NCBI GenBank assembly: GCA_946886065.1
Contig: CAMPHU010000064.1
Location: 1 to 21,518 of the forward strand
From: an uncultured Massilia sp.
Lineage (GTDB): Bacteria; Pseudomonadota; Gammaproteobacteria; Burkholderiales; Burkholderiaceae
Direction of reading: 5' to 3'
Length of the DNA: 21,518 nucleotides
This document shows, one piece after another, positions 1-7,313 of the stretch (its first letter is position 1; each line of letters opens with the position of its first letter). Both the position numbers and the translations under genes were made by a program. Under the pieces are notes generated by a model. It was not told where the DNA came from, made no database searches, and saw nothing but the letters and a program-made list of their open reading frames with translations.

Positions 1-1618
1 GGCGCCGGAACGCTACAGGCAGGCCCTGGAGATCCTGCTGCAGGACCCGCAGACCGACGCCGTGCTGGTGGTGCATTCGCCGACCGCCACCGTCGACAGC
101 CGCGCGGTGGCCGAGGCGATTGCGCCGGTGGCGAGCGCCGCCTCGCGCACGGTGCTGTCCTGCTGGCTGGGCGGCGCCTCGGTGGCGGAGGCGCGCACCA
201 TCGCCGCCGGTGCGCGCATGCCGGCCTACCGCACGCCGGAGGACGCGGTCGCCGGCTTCCTCCAGCTGGTGAACTACCGCCGCAACCAGAACCTGCTGAT
301 GGAGGTGCCGCCATCGATGACCGGCACCGTGGCGCCGGACCGCGCGGGAGCGCGCGCCCTGGTGCGCGAAGCCCTGGCCGGCGGGCGCTACCTGCTGTCC
401 GATCCCGAGGCCAAGGCGATCCTGCGCAACTACGGCATGGCCCTGGTCGAGACCCGCACGGCGCGCGACGCCGACGAGGCGGTCGCCAGCGCGCGCGCGC
501 TCGGCTTTCCGGTGGCGCTCAAGATCCTGACGCCCGACGTGATGCACAAGTCCGATTTCGGCGGGGTGGTCCTGGACCTCGATGCCGAGGAAGCCGTGCG
601 CGCCGCCGCGCTGCGCATGCGGCGCCGGCTCGGCGAGGTGTTCCCGCTGGCGCGCTTCGAGGGCTATTCGGTGCAGACCATGTGCCGCCGCTCGCATGCG
701 CATGAACTGATCGTGGGCGCCGCGCTCGACCCGGTGTTCGGGCCGGTGATCGTGTTCGGCCAGGGCGGGGTGGCGGTCGAAGTGGCCGATGACCATGCGG
801 TGGGCCTGCCGCCCCTGAACCTGGTGCTGGCGCGCGACCTGGTCGACCGTACCCGCGTGGCGCGCCTGCTGGCGGGCTACCGCAACCGGCCGGCGGCCAA
901 CCTGGACGCCATCCTGGCCGCGCTGGTGCAGGTATCGCGCCTGGTGTCCGACATTCCCGAGATCGTGGAGCTGGACATCAATCCCCTGGTCGTCGACAGC
1001 AACGGCGCGGTGGTGCTGGACGCGCGCATGCGCCTGGCCATGGCGGACCGCTCGGGCAGCACCCTGGACCGGCTGGCGATCCGCCCCTATCCGCGCGAGC
1101 TGGAGGAAACCATCGAATGGCAGGGCCGGAAGCTGCTGCTGCGCCCGATCCGCCCGGAGGACGGCCCGGCCCACCTGGCCTTCTTCGACGCGCTCACGGC
1201 GGACGACATCCGCTACCGCATGTTCGTGCGCATCCGCGAGCTGCAGCCTTCGCAGCTGGCGCGCTTCACCCAGATCGACTACGACCGCGAGATGGCCTTC
1301 ATCGCCACACGGCCAGTAGAGGCGCGCGCCAATGCCGAGGGCGTGCCCGAGACCCTGGCGGTGGGCCGGGTGGTGGCGGACCCGGACAACGTCAGCGCCG
1401 AATTCGCGGTCACGGTGCGCTCGGACCTGAAGGGCATGGGCCTGGGCCGCATCATGATGGAAAAGCTGATCGCCTATTGCCGCGTGCGCGGCACGCGCGA
1501 GATCGTGGGCGAGGCGCTGCCGCAGAATGCGCGCATCGTGGCCATGGTGAAGAAGCTCGGCTTCGAAGTGAAGATCGGGGAGGAGGGCATCCGCCACATG
1601 CGGCTGCCGCTGCGCTAG
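1..1618 (+). CDS. Pat/YfiQ-like GNAT protein acetyltransferase with acyl-CoA synthetase (ADP-forming) domains, 5' partial
   Basis: The reading frame is open from the window edge (first full codon at base 2), so only about the C-terminal 538 residues are present; family members are usually near 900. The fragment starts inside the succinyl-CoA-synthetase-like flavodoxin region (VLVVHSP near residue 21; AYRTPE then NYRRNQN near 75-95). An ATP-grasp domain follows at roughly 120-345 (KILTPDVMHKSDFGG; GPVIVFGQGGVAVEV; ELDINPLVV). The C-terminus, about 375-530, is a GNAT acetyltransferase with the acetyl-CoA loop RSDLKGMGLGR and a PQNARIV-K-LGF end. In this family the synthetase part is often catalytically degenerate and binds acetyl-CoA, while the GNAT domain acetylates lysines, classically on acetyl-CoA synthetase. 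It is cytosolic. Whether this copy keeps ligase activity cannot be judged, because the N-terminal domain lies outside the window. The family assignment is secure; the substrate is inferred. Confidence 0.9.
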   Translation, partial: APERYRQALEILLQDPQTDAVLVVHSPTATVDSRAVAEAIAPVASAASRTVLSCWLGGASVAEARTIAAGARMPAYRTPEDAVAGFLQLVNYRRNQNLLMEVPPSMTGTVAPDRAGARALVREALAGGRYLLSDPEAKAILRNYGMALVETRTARDADEAVASARALGFPVALKILTPDVMHKSDFGGVVLDLDAEEAVRAAALRMRRRLGEVFPLARFEGYSVQTMCRRSHAHELIVGAALDPVFGPVIVFGQGGVAVEVADDHAVGLPPLNLVLARDLVDRTRVARLLAGYRNRPAANLDAILAALVQVSRLVSDIPEIVELDINPLVVDSNGAVVLDARMRLAMADRSGSTLDRLAIRPYPRELEETIEWQGRKLLLRPIRPEDGPAHLAFFDALTADDIRYRMFVRIRELQPSQLARFTQIDYDREMAFIATRPVEARANAEGVPETLAVGRVVADPDNVSAEFAVTVRSDLKGMGLGRIMMEKLIAYCRVRGTREIVGEALPQNARIVAMVKKLGFEVKIGEEGIRHMRLPLR

Positions 1619-1691
1619 CGCCATCCAGCGCCATCGACCTGGTCCGCGCCGGATGCTATGCTTGCTCCTGCTCGAGCAACAGGATGGGAAG

Positions 1692-2534
1692 ATGCTGACC
1701 GCGATCGACAATTACCTGATGGATGCCCGGCCCCGGCAGATCGAAAGCCTGCGCCGCTGGGGCCTGGAATTCCTTTATTTCGGCATCAAGGAAGCGCGCG
1801 CCTGCCTGTTCGTGGGCCTGTTCCTGTTCGCCATGCTGCTCACGCCGCGCGCCGGCATCCTGGGCATTCCGCGCTACGACGTGCTGCTGGCGATCGCCAT
1901 CGGCCTGCAATTGTGGATGGTCTGGGCCAAACTCGAAACCTGGGACGAACTCAAGGCCGTCTGCCTGTTCCACGCGGTCGGCTTCGCGCTCGAGGCCTTC
2001 AAGGTCTCGTCGAGCATCCAGTCGTGGAGCTACCCCGACTTCGCCTATACCAAGCTGTTCGGCGTGCCGCTGTTCTCCGGCTTCATGTATGCGACCATCG
2101 GCAGCTACATGATCCAGTCCTGGCGCCTGCTCGACCTGCGGGTGCGCCACCATCCGCCGTACTGGATGGCGGCCACCATCGCCATCCTGATCTACGCGAA
2201 CTTCTTCACCCACCACTACATCGGCGACTACCGCTGGTACCTGGCCGCCTGCGCGCTGGGCCTGTATTCGCGCACCATGGTGACCTTCCGGCCGCTGGAC
2301 CGCGACCGCCAGATGCCGCTGCTGCTGGCCTTCGTGCTGATCGGCTTCTTCATCTGGCTGGCCGAGAACATCGGCACTTTCTGGGGCGTGTGGCGTTATC
2401 CGAACCAGCTGGGGGCGTGGTCGGTGGTCCACCTGAGCAAGTGGAGTTCGTGGTCGCTGCTGGTGATCATGACCTTCACCATCGTGGCGAGCCTCAAGCA
2501 CATCAAGGAAAAGATCCACGTGCCGGAGGCGTGA
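1692..2534 (+). CDS. DUF817 family integral membrane protein
   Basis: This 280-residue protein is hydrophobic along most of its length, with about seven to eight predicted membrane segments, for example FVGLFLFAMLLTP, VLLAIAIGLQLWMVW, WMAATIAILIYANFF, LLLAFVLIGFFIWLAE and WSLLVIMTFTIVASL. Conserved-looking polar motifs sit between them: SSSIQSWSYPD, FSGFMYATIGSYMIQ, FFTHHYIGDYRWYL and FWGVWRYPNQ. I recognise this pattern as DUF817, whose function is unknown. I start it at the ATG at 1692 because AGGA lies 7 nt upstream. An in-frame ATG at 1653 would add 13 residues but has no comparable ribosome site. It lies 73 nt after the acetyltransferase gene on the same strand, so co-transcription is possible. 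Histidine and aromatic clusters in membrane-edge positions suggest ligand or cofactor binding, but that is only a guess. Confidence 0.85.
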   Translation: MLTAIDNYLMDARPRQIESLRRWGLEFLYFGIKEARACLFVGLFLFAMLLTPRAGILGIPRYDVLLAIAIGLQLWMVWAKLETWDELKAVCLFHAVGFALEAFKVSSSIQSWSYPDFAYTKLFGVPLFSGFMYATIGSYMIQSWRLLDLRVRHHPPYWMAATIAILIYANFFTHHYIGDYRWYLAACALGLYSRTMVTFRPLDRDRQMPLLLAFVLIGFFIWLAENIGTFWGVWRYPNQLGAWSVVHLSKWSSWSLLVIMTFTIVASLKHIKEKIHVPEA

Positions 2535-2570
2535 AGTACCACTAAAAGTGTTCTCCCACCAGCAGTAAAA

Positions 2571-2657
2571 CCGTCACCCCGGCGAAGGCCGGGGCCCAAG
2601 TTCGTTGAGCAGCCGGTACGCGTGCAAACTTGGGTTCCGGCCTCCGCCGGAACGACG
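2571..2657. repeat. Two-armed inverted-repeat element between convergent genes
   Basis: Each arm is itself a perfect hairpin: 2577-2594 (CCCCGGC, loop GAAG, GCCGGGG) and 2635-2652 (TTCCGGC, loop CTCC, GCCGGAA). The arms are inverted copies of each other, extending to CCCAAGTT at 2595-2602 and AACTTGGG at 2627-2634, so a larger cruciform is possible. This CCGGCGAAGGCCGG / CCAAGT layout resembles dispersed intergenic repeats seen in many high-GC proteobacteria. It sits just past the stop codons of the DUF817 gene and the convergent helicase gene, where it could end transcription from both sides, although neither side has a T-tract. Confidence 0.75.
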
Positions 2658-2688
2658 TACCGAAGCTGCGGGACTGACGTGCGGCGCC

Positions 2689-3936
2689 TTACCTGCGGAA
2701 GCGCACGTCCTCGCTCACCACCGGGGCATTGCCCTTGGGCTTTTTCGGCTTCTTGGGCTTCTTGACGATCTGCCCGCCCGGCGCCGTTTCCGGTACCCGA
2801 TGGTCCGGTTCGAACCCCGCTTCGTCCTCCCGCCTGATCACCTGCCTGGTCAGCGCCTCGATCGCGGCCAGCTGCTCGATCTCGTCCGCGCACACCAGCG
2901 AGACCGCCTCGCCCGAGGCCCCGGCGCGCCCGGTGCGTCCGGTGCGGTGCACATAGTCCTCCGCCACGATCGGCAGGTCGACATTGACCACCGCCGGCAG
3001 GTCGTCGATATCGAGGCCGCGCGCCGCAACGTCGGTCGCCACCAGCACCCGCACCTCGCCGGCCTTGAAGCGCTCCAGCGCACGCAGGCGCGCCGGCTGC
3101 GGCTTGTCGCCGTGGATCGCATCGGCATCGATGCGCTTGGCGGCCAGCATGCCGACCAGCTCGTCCACGCCCTTGCGGGTCTTGGCGAAGGCCAGCACCT
3201 GGGGCCAGGCGTGCTTCTTGAGCAGGTGCACGAACAGTTCGGGCTTGCGCTTCTTGTCGACCGGCACCAGCCACTGCTTGACCGCCGACACCGTGGTGTT
3301 GCGCGGCGTGGCCTCGATGCGCACCGGTTCGCGCAGCAGGCGGTTGGCCATGGCGCGGATCTGGTCGGAGAAGGTCGCCGAGAACAGCAGGGTCTGGCGT
3401 TTCCTGGGCAGCACCGCGAACAGCTGGTCCAGCTCCTTGGAAAAACCGAGGTCGAGCATGCGGTCGGCCTCGTCCAGCACCAGCACCTTCACCTCATTGA
3501 AGCCCACCGCATTCTGGCGGTGCAGGTCGAGCAGGCGTCCGGGCGTGGCCACCAGCACGTCCACGCCCTTGCGCAGCGCCATCATCTGCGGGTTGATGCT
3601 GACCCCGCCGTAAGCCGCCAGCGAGCGCAGTTCCAGGCCCTGGGAATAGGTGCGCACGCTCTCGTGCACCTGCTCGGCCAGTTCGCGGGTGGGCACCAGG
3701 ATCAGCGCGCGGACGGCATTGCTCGACACCTTGCCCGAGCTCTTCACCAGGCGCTGCAGCAGCGGCAGCGTGAAGCCGGCGGTCTTGCCGGTGCCGGTCT
3801 GGGCGGCCGCCATCACGTCCTTTCCGGCCAACACGGCGGGAATGGCCTGCTGCTGGACGGCGGTCGGGGTGTGGTAGGCGAGGGTGTCGAGGGTGGCGAG
3901 GATCTGGTCGATCAGGCCCAGGGATGCGAACGACAT
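2689..3936 (-). CDS. rhlE: ATP-dependent RNA helicase, DEAD-box, RhlE type
   Basis: The 415-residue protein carries the whole DEAD-box motif series in order: Q motif (F3, then PTAVQQQAIP near 24-33), Walker A AQTGTGKT (45-52), PTRELA (82-87), GG (110-111), TPGR (131-134), DEAD (155-158), SAT (186-188), then ATDVAARGLDID and HRTGRTGRAG in the second RecA domain. The core is followed by a short basic tail with KKPKKPKKPKG, typical of RhlE-like enzymes, which bind RNA non-specifically through such tails. It unwinds short RNA duplexes in the cytosol, with roles in ribosome maturation, RNA decay and cold adaptation in relatives. The ATG at 3936 places the Q-motif Phe at the right distance, though no strong Shine-Dalgarno is visible. 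The gene stands alone and is convergent with the DUF817 gene. Assignment to RhlE over SrmB or DbpA is by overall pattern. Confidence 0.93.
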   Translation of the reverse strand: MSFASLGLIDQILATLDTLAYHTPTAVQQQAIPAVLAGKDVMAAAQTGTGKTAGFTLPLLQRLVKSSGKVSSNAVRALILVPTRELAEQVHESVRTYSQGLELRSLAAYGGVSINPQMMALRKGVDVLVATPGRLLDLHRQNAVGFNEVKVLVLDEADRMLDLGFSKELDQLFAVLPRKRQTLLFSATFSDQIRAMANRLLREPVRIEATPRNTTVSAVKQWLVPVDKKRKPELFVHLLKKHAWPQVLAFAKTRKGVDELVGMLAAKRIDADAIHGDKPQPARLRALERFKAGEVRVLVATDVAARGLDIDDLPAVVNVDLPIVAEDYVHRTGRTGRAGASGEAVSLVCADEIEQLAAIEALTRQVIRREDEAGFEPDHRVPETAPGGQIVKKPKKPKKPKGNAPVVSEDVRFRR

Positions 3937-4032
3937 GGACAGGGAAACTTTCAGCTAAGAATGGATTAGCCGTAGTTTACCTTGCCGCGGCCGGCAAGGC
4001 GAAGCTTTCCAGGCGGGCTGGGCGTTCTGGTG

Positions 4033-4158
4033 TCAGCGGATGTCGATCACGACCGAGAAGTCGGCGATCGGCTTGACCGGTTCGTTATGCTCGCGGCAGC
4101 CGGACAGGGCCAGGCAGGCGACAGCAAGGGCGGCGGTCAGGACATGGCGGGATTGCAT
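4033..4158 (-). CDS. Small lipoprotein, 41 residues
   Basis: This short frame has an excellent ribosome site: GGAGGG ends about 7 nt before the ATG at 4158. The peptide begins MQSRHVLTAALAVACLALSGC, a textbook lipoprotein signal with a lipobox (LSGC) and the lipidated Cys at residue 21. Only 21 residues remain after processing (CREHNEPVKPIADFSVVIDIR). No Asp follows the Cys at +2 (it is Arg), so outer-membrane sorting is expected. It lies 79 nt downstream of the outer-membrane barrel gene on the same strand and may share its transcript. I do not recognise a family. Small entericidin-like or envelope-stress lipoproteins are similar in size, but the sequence gives no functional motif. Confidence comes from the signal peptide and ribosome site, since length alone would not be convincing. 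Confidence 0.7.
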   Translation of the reverse strand: MQSRHVLTAALAVACLALSGCREHNEPVKPIADFSVVIDIR

Positions 4159-4223
4159 GGTGGAGCCCTCCGTGGAATGGCTCCATCATACGCCCCTGCC
4201 AAATATATGCATCAACAATCCGT

Positions 4224-4249
4224 ATCAAAAACGGTAATCAAAAACGGTA
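4224..4249. repeat. 13-bp perfect tandem duplication over the barrel gene's stop codon
   Basis: ATCAAAAACGGTA occurs twice back to back (4224-4236 and 4237-4249). On the minus strand the upstream copy encodes the last Tyr-Arg-Phe and the TGA stop of the outer-membrane protein; the second copy lies just after the stop, out of frame. It looks like a recent slippage duplication that left the protein end unchanged. Confidence 0.8.
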
Positions 4250-4921
4250 AGAAGCGCTTGCGCGCAGCACCGGGAAGAACTTGTAGTCGGAGGCGTCCTC
4301 GGACAGGCGCAGTTCCTCGGCCTTGAGGTCGCGCGCCAGTGCGCTGCAGAGTACGGTTCCGCCTGCGCAGTCGACGCTCTCGAGCGTGGTGCGGGCCTTG
4401 CCCTGGTAGAAGGCGCCGAGCTCGGCGGAGAAGTTCAGGCGCTTTTCCGGATTGAGCGCATTGCCCCAGCCGATGCCCAGGTAGGGCGCAGCCTTGCGGA
4501 AGCTGACCGTGCCGTTCACGGTGCCGACGTCGCGCGCCGAGTACTGCCGGCCATTGATCGTGTAGCTGCCGGCACGGTCGGCGCTGCCGACGGCGTCGAA
4601 GCGGTTGCCGTTGTAGACCGCGCCGCCGGTGATCCGGAAGCTGCCCGCGCCCGGATACCAGTCGACCAGCAGGTCGGCGGTCTGCAGCTTGCCGTCGAGC
4701 TGGTAATCGATCTGGCCCGAACGCTGGTCGAAGTCGTAGCCGATGTAGTTGGCGCCGATGCGGCCGTTGAAGGACGCGCCCAGCGGCGCCACCAGGTGCA
4801 TGCCGGCGCCGGTGCTGCCGGCATCGAGGGTGACGCCGGGCTGGGCGTGGGCGGGCAGGGCGAGGAGACCGAGCAGGGCGGTGCAGCCGAGGGCTGCGCG
4901 GAGCGGGAGAGCGAGGAACAT
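4238..4921 (-). CDS. Outer-membrane beta-barrel protein, unnamed family
   Basis: The chosen start (ATG at 4921) gives 227 residues with a clear Sec signal peptide, MFLALPLRAALGCTALLGLL followed by ALPAHA-Q, cut after residue 26. A longer start at 4951 would put ten extra residues before it; neither start has a strong ribosome site. The mature part alternates polar and hydrophobic residues in strand-like blocks (ANYIGYDFDQ, ADLLVDWYP, FRITGGAVYNGNRF, AAPYLGIGWGN, FSAELGAFYQG) and ends in Tyr-Arg-Phe, the C-terminal aromatic signature used by the BAM complex. Two Cys in the SVDCAGGTVLCSAL loop could form a disulfide. I recognise a family common in Burkholderiales, about eight strands, with no assigned function. 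It is divergent from the AlgZ-like kinase gene, with about 211 nt between the starts, and is followed by the small lipoprotein gene. Confidence 0.85.
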   Translation of the reverse strand: MFLALPLRAALGCTALLGLLALPAHAQPGVTLDAGSTGAGMHLVAPLGASFNGRIGANYIGYDFDQRSGQIDYQLDGKLQTADLLVDWYPGAGSFRITGGAVYNGNRFDAVGSADRAGSYTINGRQYSARDVGTVNGTVSFRKAAPYLGIGWGNALNPEKRLNFSAELGAFYQGKARTTLESVDCAGGTVLCSALARDLKAEELRLSEDASDYKFFPVLRASASYRF

Positions 4922-5132
4922 GGCGGGTTTTCTTGTGGCAAAACCCGGCATTGTAGCCGCCGGGACGGCGCGCACGAGACCGGATGGGGCCGGCGCGCAA
5001 CGGTGGATGCCACTTTTTTTATCGCCGGACGGGGTGGTTTCGTCGGCCCATATCCGACTCCGTCGCATAATGTCACTTGGCAATGATTGTTCTGGCTATG
5101 CTGGCCATGCCAATCACGATGGAAGGACTACC

Positions 5133-6398
5133 ATGCTCTCAAGTACATTTCACCTCGGCCGGCTGCTGCTGGCCTGGATCCTGGCCTACATGGCCATCTT
5201 CATTACGATGCACGAAACCTTGCTGGAGCAGGTCGGCATCCACATGGAAGGCTATATCGTACTGTTCGGCTTCCTGCTGGGCGGATGGGTGGTGTCGGTT
5301 GCCTTTTCCCACGTGCGCCGGGTGCGCCTGGTGGCGGGACAGCTGAACCGCAGCACCCTGTCCAATCGCCAGCGCCGCCAGATCGAGATCCCCTTCGAGG
5401 CCGGCGAAGCCTTCGACATGATCGACGCCGCCATCCGCGAGCTGCCCGGTTCCGTGATCGCCGACAGCGCGCGCGACAGCCTGCAGGTGCGCGCCAAGGT
5501 ACAGCGCATCGACCCCTACGGCGGCCAGTCGCCCTACGGCTGGGCGCTGGAACACCTGTCGACCCGCCACAACCAGATCCTGGCCACCGTCACTCCCAAC
5601 GGCGACGACGCCGGCAGCGTGACCCTGATCTGCGAACCGGAAGGCCCTGCCTGGACCGACTGGTTCCTGGTCGACCACGGCACCAACCTGGAGAATGCGG
5701 AAGCCATCGTGCGCGCCATCACCCGCCGCGTGGCCGAGCGCCGCCGCAGCGAGCAGGCCAAGGTGCGCCAGACCGCGACCGAGAAGGAATTGACGGTGGC
5801 GCGCCTGAACCTGCTGCACGCCCAGGTCGAGCCCCACTTCCTGTACAACACCCTGGCCAGCGCCCAGGTGCTGACCCGCAGCGACCCGGCGCGCGCCGAC
5901 GAGATGCTGGGCAACCTGATCTCCTACCTGCGCCACTCGCTGCCGCGCACCGAGGACCTGCCCTCGACCCTGGGCGAGGAACTGGAACGGGTGCGCGCCT
6001 ACCTCGACATCCTCAAGATCCGCATGGGCTCGCGCCTGAACCTCCAGCTCGACGTGCCGGACGCGCTGAAGAACGTGCTGTTCCCGACCATGATGCTGCA
6101 GACCCTGGTGGAGAACGCGATCAAGCACGGCATCGAGCCCAAGCCCGGCGGCGGCACCGTCTGGGTCCTGGCGCGCGCCGTCGACAGCACGGTGGCGGTG
6201 ACGGTGGCCGACGACGGACGCGGCTTCACGGCCGAAGGCGGCGGCACCGGCATCGGCCTGCGCAATGTGCGCGAGCGCCTGCGCCTGGCCTACGGTTCGG
6301 CGGCCTCGTTCTCGATCGTGTCGAATTTCCCGAGCGGCGTGGCGGCCACCATCACGGTGCCGCTGGCGATGCAGGGTGGAGGTGCCCAGCATGCTTAA
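5133..6398 (+). CDS. AlgZ/LytS-type sensor histidine kinase (His_kinase family)
   Basis: This 421-residue inner-membrane kinase has two N-terminal membrane helices (about 8-27 and 39-60) with almost no periplasmic loop. An unrecognised cytosolic domain follows at about 70-185 (FDMIDAAIRELPG, TVTPNGDDAGSVTLICEP, DWFLVDHGTNLENAEAIV), then a coiled linker near 190-215. The kinase core has the His_kinase motif QVEPHFLYNTLAS with the phospho-accepting His at 235, and an HATPase domain with LVENAIKHGIEP (N box), ADDGRGF (G1) and GTGIGLRNVRERL (G2). The ATG at 5133 is preceded by AAGGA at 5 nt. The stop overlaps the next gene's start, so it pairs with that LytTR regulator. Relatives in pseudomonads (AlgZ/FimS) control motility and alginate; the signal here is unknown. 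A CATAAT -10-like box lies near 5066-5071 but has no good -35. Confidence 0.92.
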   Translation: MLSSTFHLGRLLLAWILAYMAIFITMHETLLEQVGIHMEGYIVLFGFLLGGWVVSVAFSHVRRVRLVAGQLNRSTLSNRQRRQIEIPFEAGEAFDMIDAAIRELPGSVIADSARDSLQVRAKVQRIDPYGGQSPYGWALEHLSTRHNQILATVTPNGDDAGSVTLICEPEGPAWTDWFLVDHGTNLENAEAIVRAITRRVAERRRSEQAKVRQTATEKELTVARLNLLHAQVEPHFLYNTLASAQVLTRSDPARADEMLGNLISYLRHSLPRTEDLPSTLGEELERVRAYLDILKIRMGSRLNLQLDVPDALKNVLFPTMMLQTLVENAIKHGIEPKPGGGTVWVLARAVDSTVAVTVADDGRGFTAEGGGTGIGLRNVRERLRLAYGSAASFSIVSNFPSGVAATITVPLAMQGGGAQHA

Positions 6399-7182
6399 TT
6401 CCCCCATCCGATGCGTGATCGCCGAAGACGAAGCCCTGCTGCGCGAATCGCTGGTGGCGCAACTGGCTTCGGTCTGGCCCGAGCTCGAGATCGTCGCCGC
6501 CTGCGAGGACGGCGGCAGCGCCCTGGAGGCGATCGCGGCCCACAAGCCCGACCTGGCCTTCCTGGACATCCGCATGCCGGGCCTGTCCGGGCTGGAGGTG
6601 GCCACCGCCCTGGTGGACGCGGGCCTGCGCACCGAAGTGGTGTTCGTCACGGCCTACGACCAGTACGCCATCGACGCCTTCGAGCGCGGCGCGGTCGACT
6701 ACCTGCTCAAGCCGGTGGCGCGCGAGCGCCTGGCGGCGACCGTGGGCCGGGTGCGCGAGCGCCTGGCGCGGGGCAGCCAGGACAAGGGCCAGCTGGCGGC
6801 GCTGCTGGAGCGCCTGGCCGGCGTGGCCTCGGTGGCGACACCGGCGCCGCGCGCCGAACCGCTGGTCTGGCTGACCGCCAGCCGCGGGGTGGAGACGCGC
6901 CTGATCCTGGTCGACGACGTCGCCTACTTCCAGGCCGATTCCAAGTACACCGTGGTGATGACGGCTGACGGCGAGGCGCTGCTGAGGAAGCCGATCCGCG
7001 ATTTGCTGGAGGTGCTCGACCCGACCATGTTCAAGCAGGTGCACCGCTCGACCATCGTCAACCTGCGCGCGGTGGCGGCGGTGACCCGCGACGACACCGG
7101 GCGCGGCACCATCCGCCTGAAGAACCGGCCGGAGACGCTGTCCGTCAGCCAGCCCTTCATGGCGCTGTTCCGCCACATGTAA
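6391..7182 (+). CDS. LytTR response regulator, AlgR-like
   Basis: The 263-residue protein starts at the ATG at 6391, which overlaps the end of the kinase gene by 8 nt and has GGTGGAGG just upstream. The receiver domain (about 5-120) shows the acidic pair EDE near residue 12, the phospho-acceptor Asp59 in FLDIRMPGLSG, T in FVTAYD and the Lys in LLKPV. An alanine-rich linker leads to a C-terminal LytTR DNA-binding domain (about 160-263) with YFQADSKYTVV, LRKPIRDLLEVL and FKQVHRSTIVNL, all typical of the family. Phosphorylation by the coupled kinase should alter binding to direct-repeat promoter sites. A GTTCGTC box like the AlgR target lies about 100 nt beyond its stop, in front of the next gene. 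No independent promoter is evident. Confidence 0.93.
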   Translation: MLNSPIRCVIAEDEALLRESLVAQLASVWPELEIVAACEDGGSALEAIAAHKPDLAFLDIRMPGLSGLEVATALVDAGLRTEVVFVTAYDQYAIDAFERGAVDYLLKPVARERLAATVGRVRERLARGSQDKGQLAALLERLAGVASVATPAPRAEPLVWLTASRGVETRLILVDDVAYFQADSKYTVVMTADGEALLRKPIRDLLEVLDPTMFKQVHRSTIVNLRAVAAVTRDDTGRGTIRLKNRPETLSVSQPFMALFRHM

Positions 7183-7279
7183 AGGGCAAAACAAGGGACA
7201 GATGTAAGCGAGTGTGACAAGCTCGACAGACTGTAAGAATGTGGCCTAACGAACACAGACAAGAACGTTGCAGATGGTA

Positions 7280-7288
7280 AAGTTCGTC
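7280..7288 (+). promoter_or_regulatory. Possible AlgR-like binding site (GTTCGTC core)
   Basis: AAGTTCGTC matches the AlgR consensus CCGTTCGTC at seven of nine positions, including the whole GTTCGTC core. It lies 26 nt before the start codon of the next gene and about 100 nt after the AlgR-like gene. A second GTT-bearing element, AACGTTGCA at 7264-7272, lies 15 nt upstream; LytTR proteins often use two repeats, but usually about 21-22 nt apart. The core also occurs by chance in coding DNA, so this is suggestive only. Confidence 0.35.
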
Positions 7289-7309
7289 TTACAACATTTT
7301 TTGTGAGAC
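7286..7309 (+). promoter_or_regulatory. Hairpin next to the start codon of the His-rich protein gene
   Basis: GTCTTACAA (7286-7294) and TTGTGAGAC (7301-7309) form a nine-pair stem, eight Watson-Crick and one G-U, around a CATTTT loop. The stem ends 4 nt before the ATG at 7314. The only ribosome-site-like bases (GTGAG/GAGA) lie in the 3' arm, so folding would hide them. It could be a translational switch, or at DNA level an operator. Confidence 0.5.
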
Positions 7310-7313
7310 CAGC

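Noticed and set aside
1656..2519. 287-codon minus-strand frame opposite the DUF817 gene
   Set aside because: The composition is rich in His, Gln, Arg and Glu, typical of an antisense shadow, with no family resemblance; the plus-strand frame is a coherent membrane protein.
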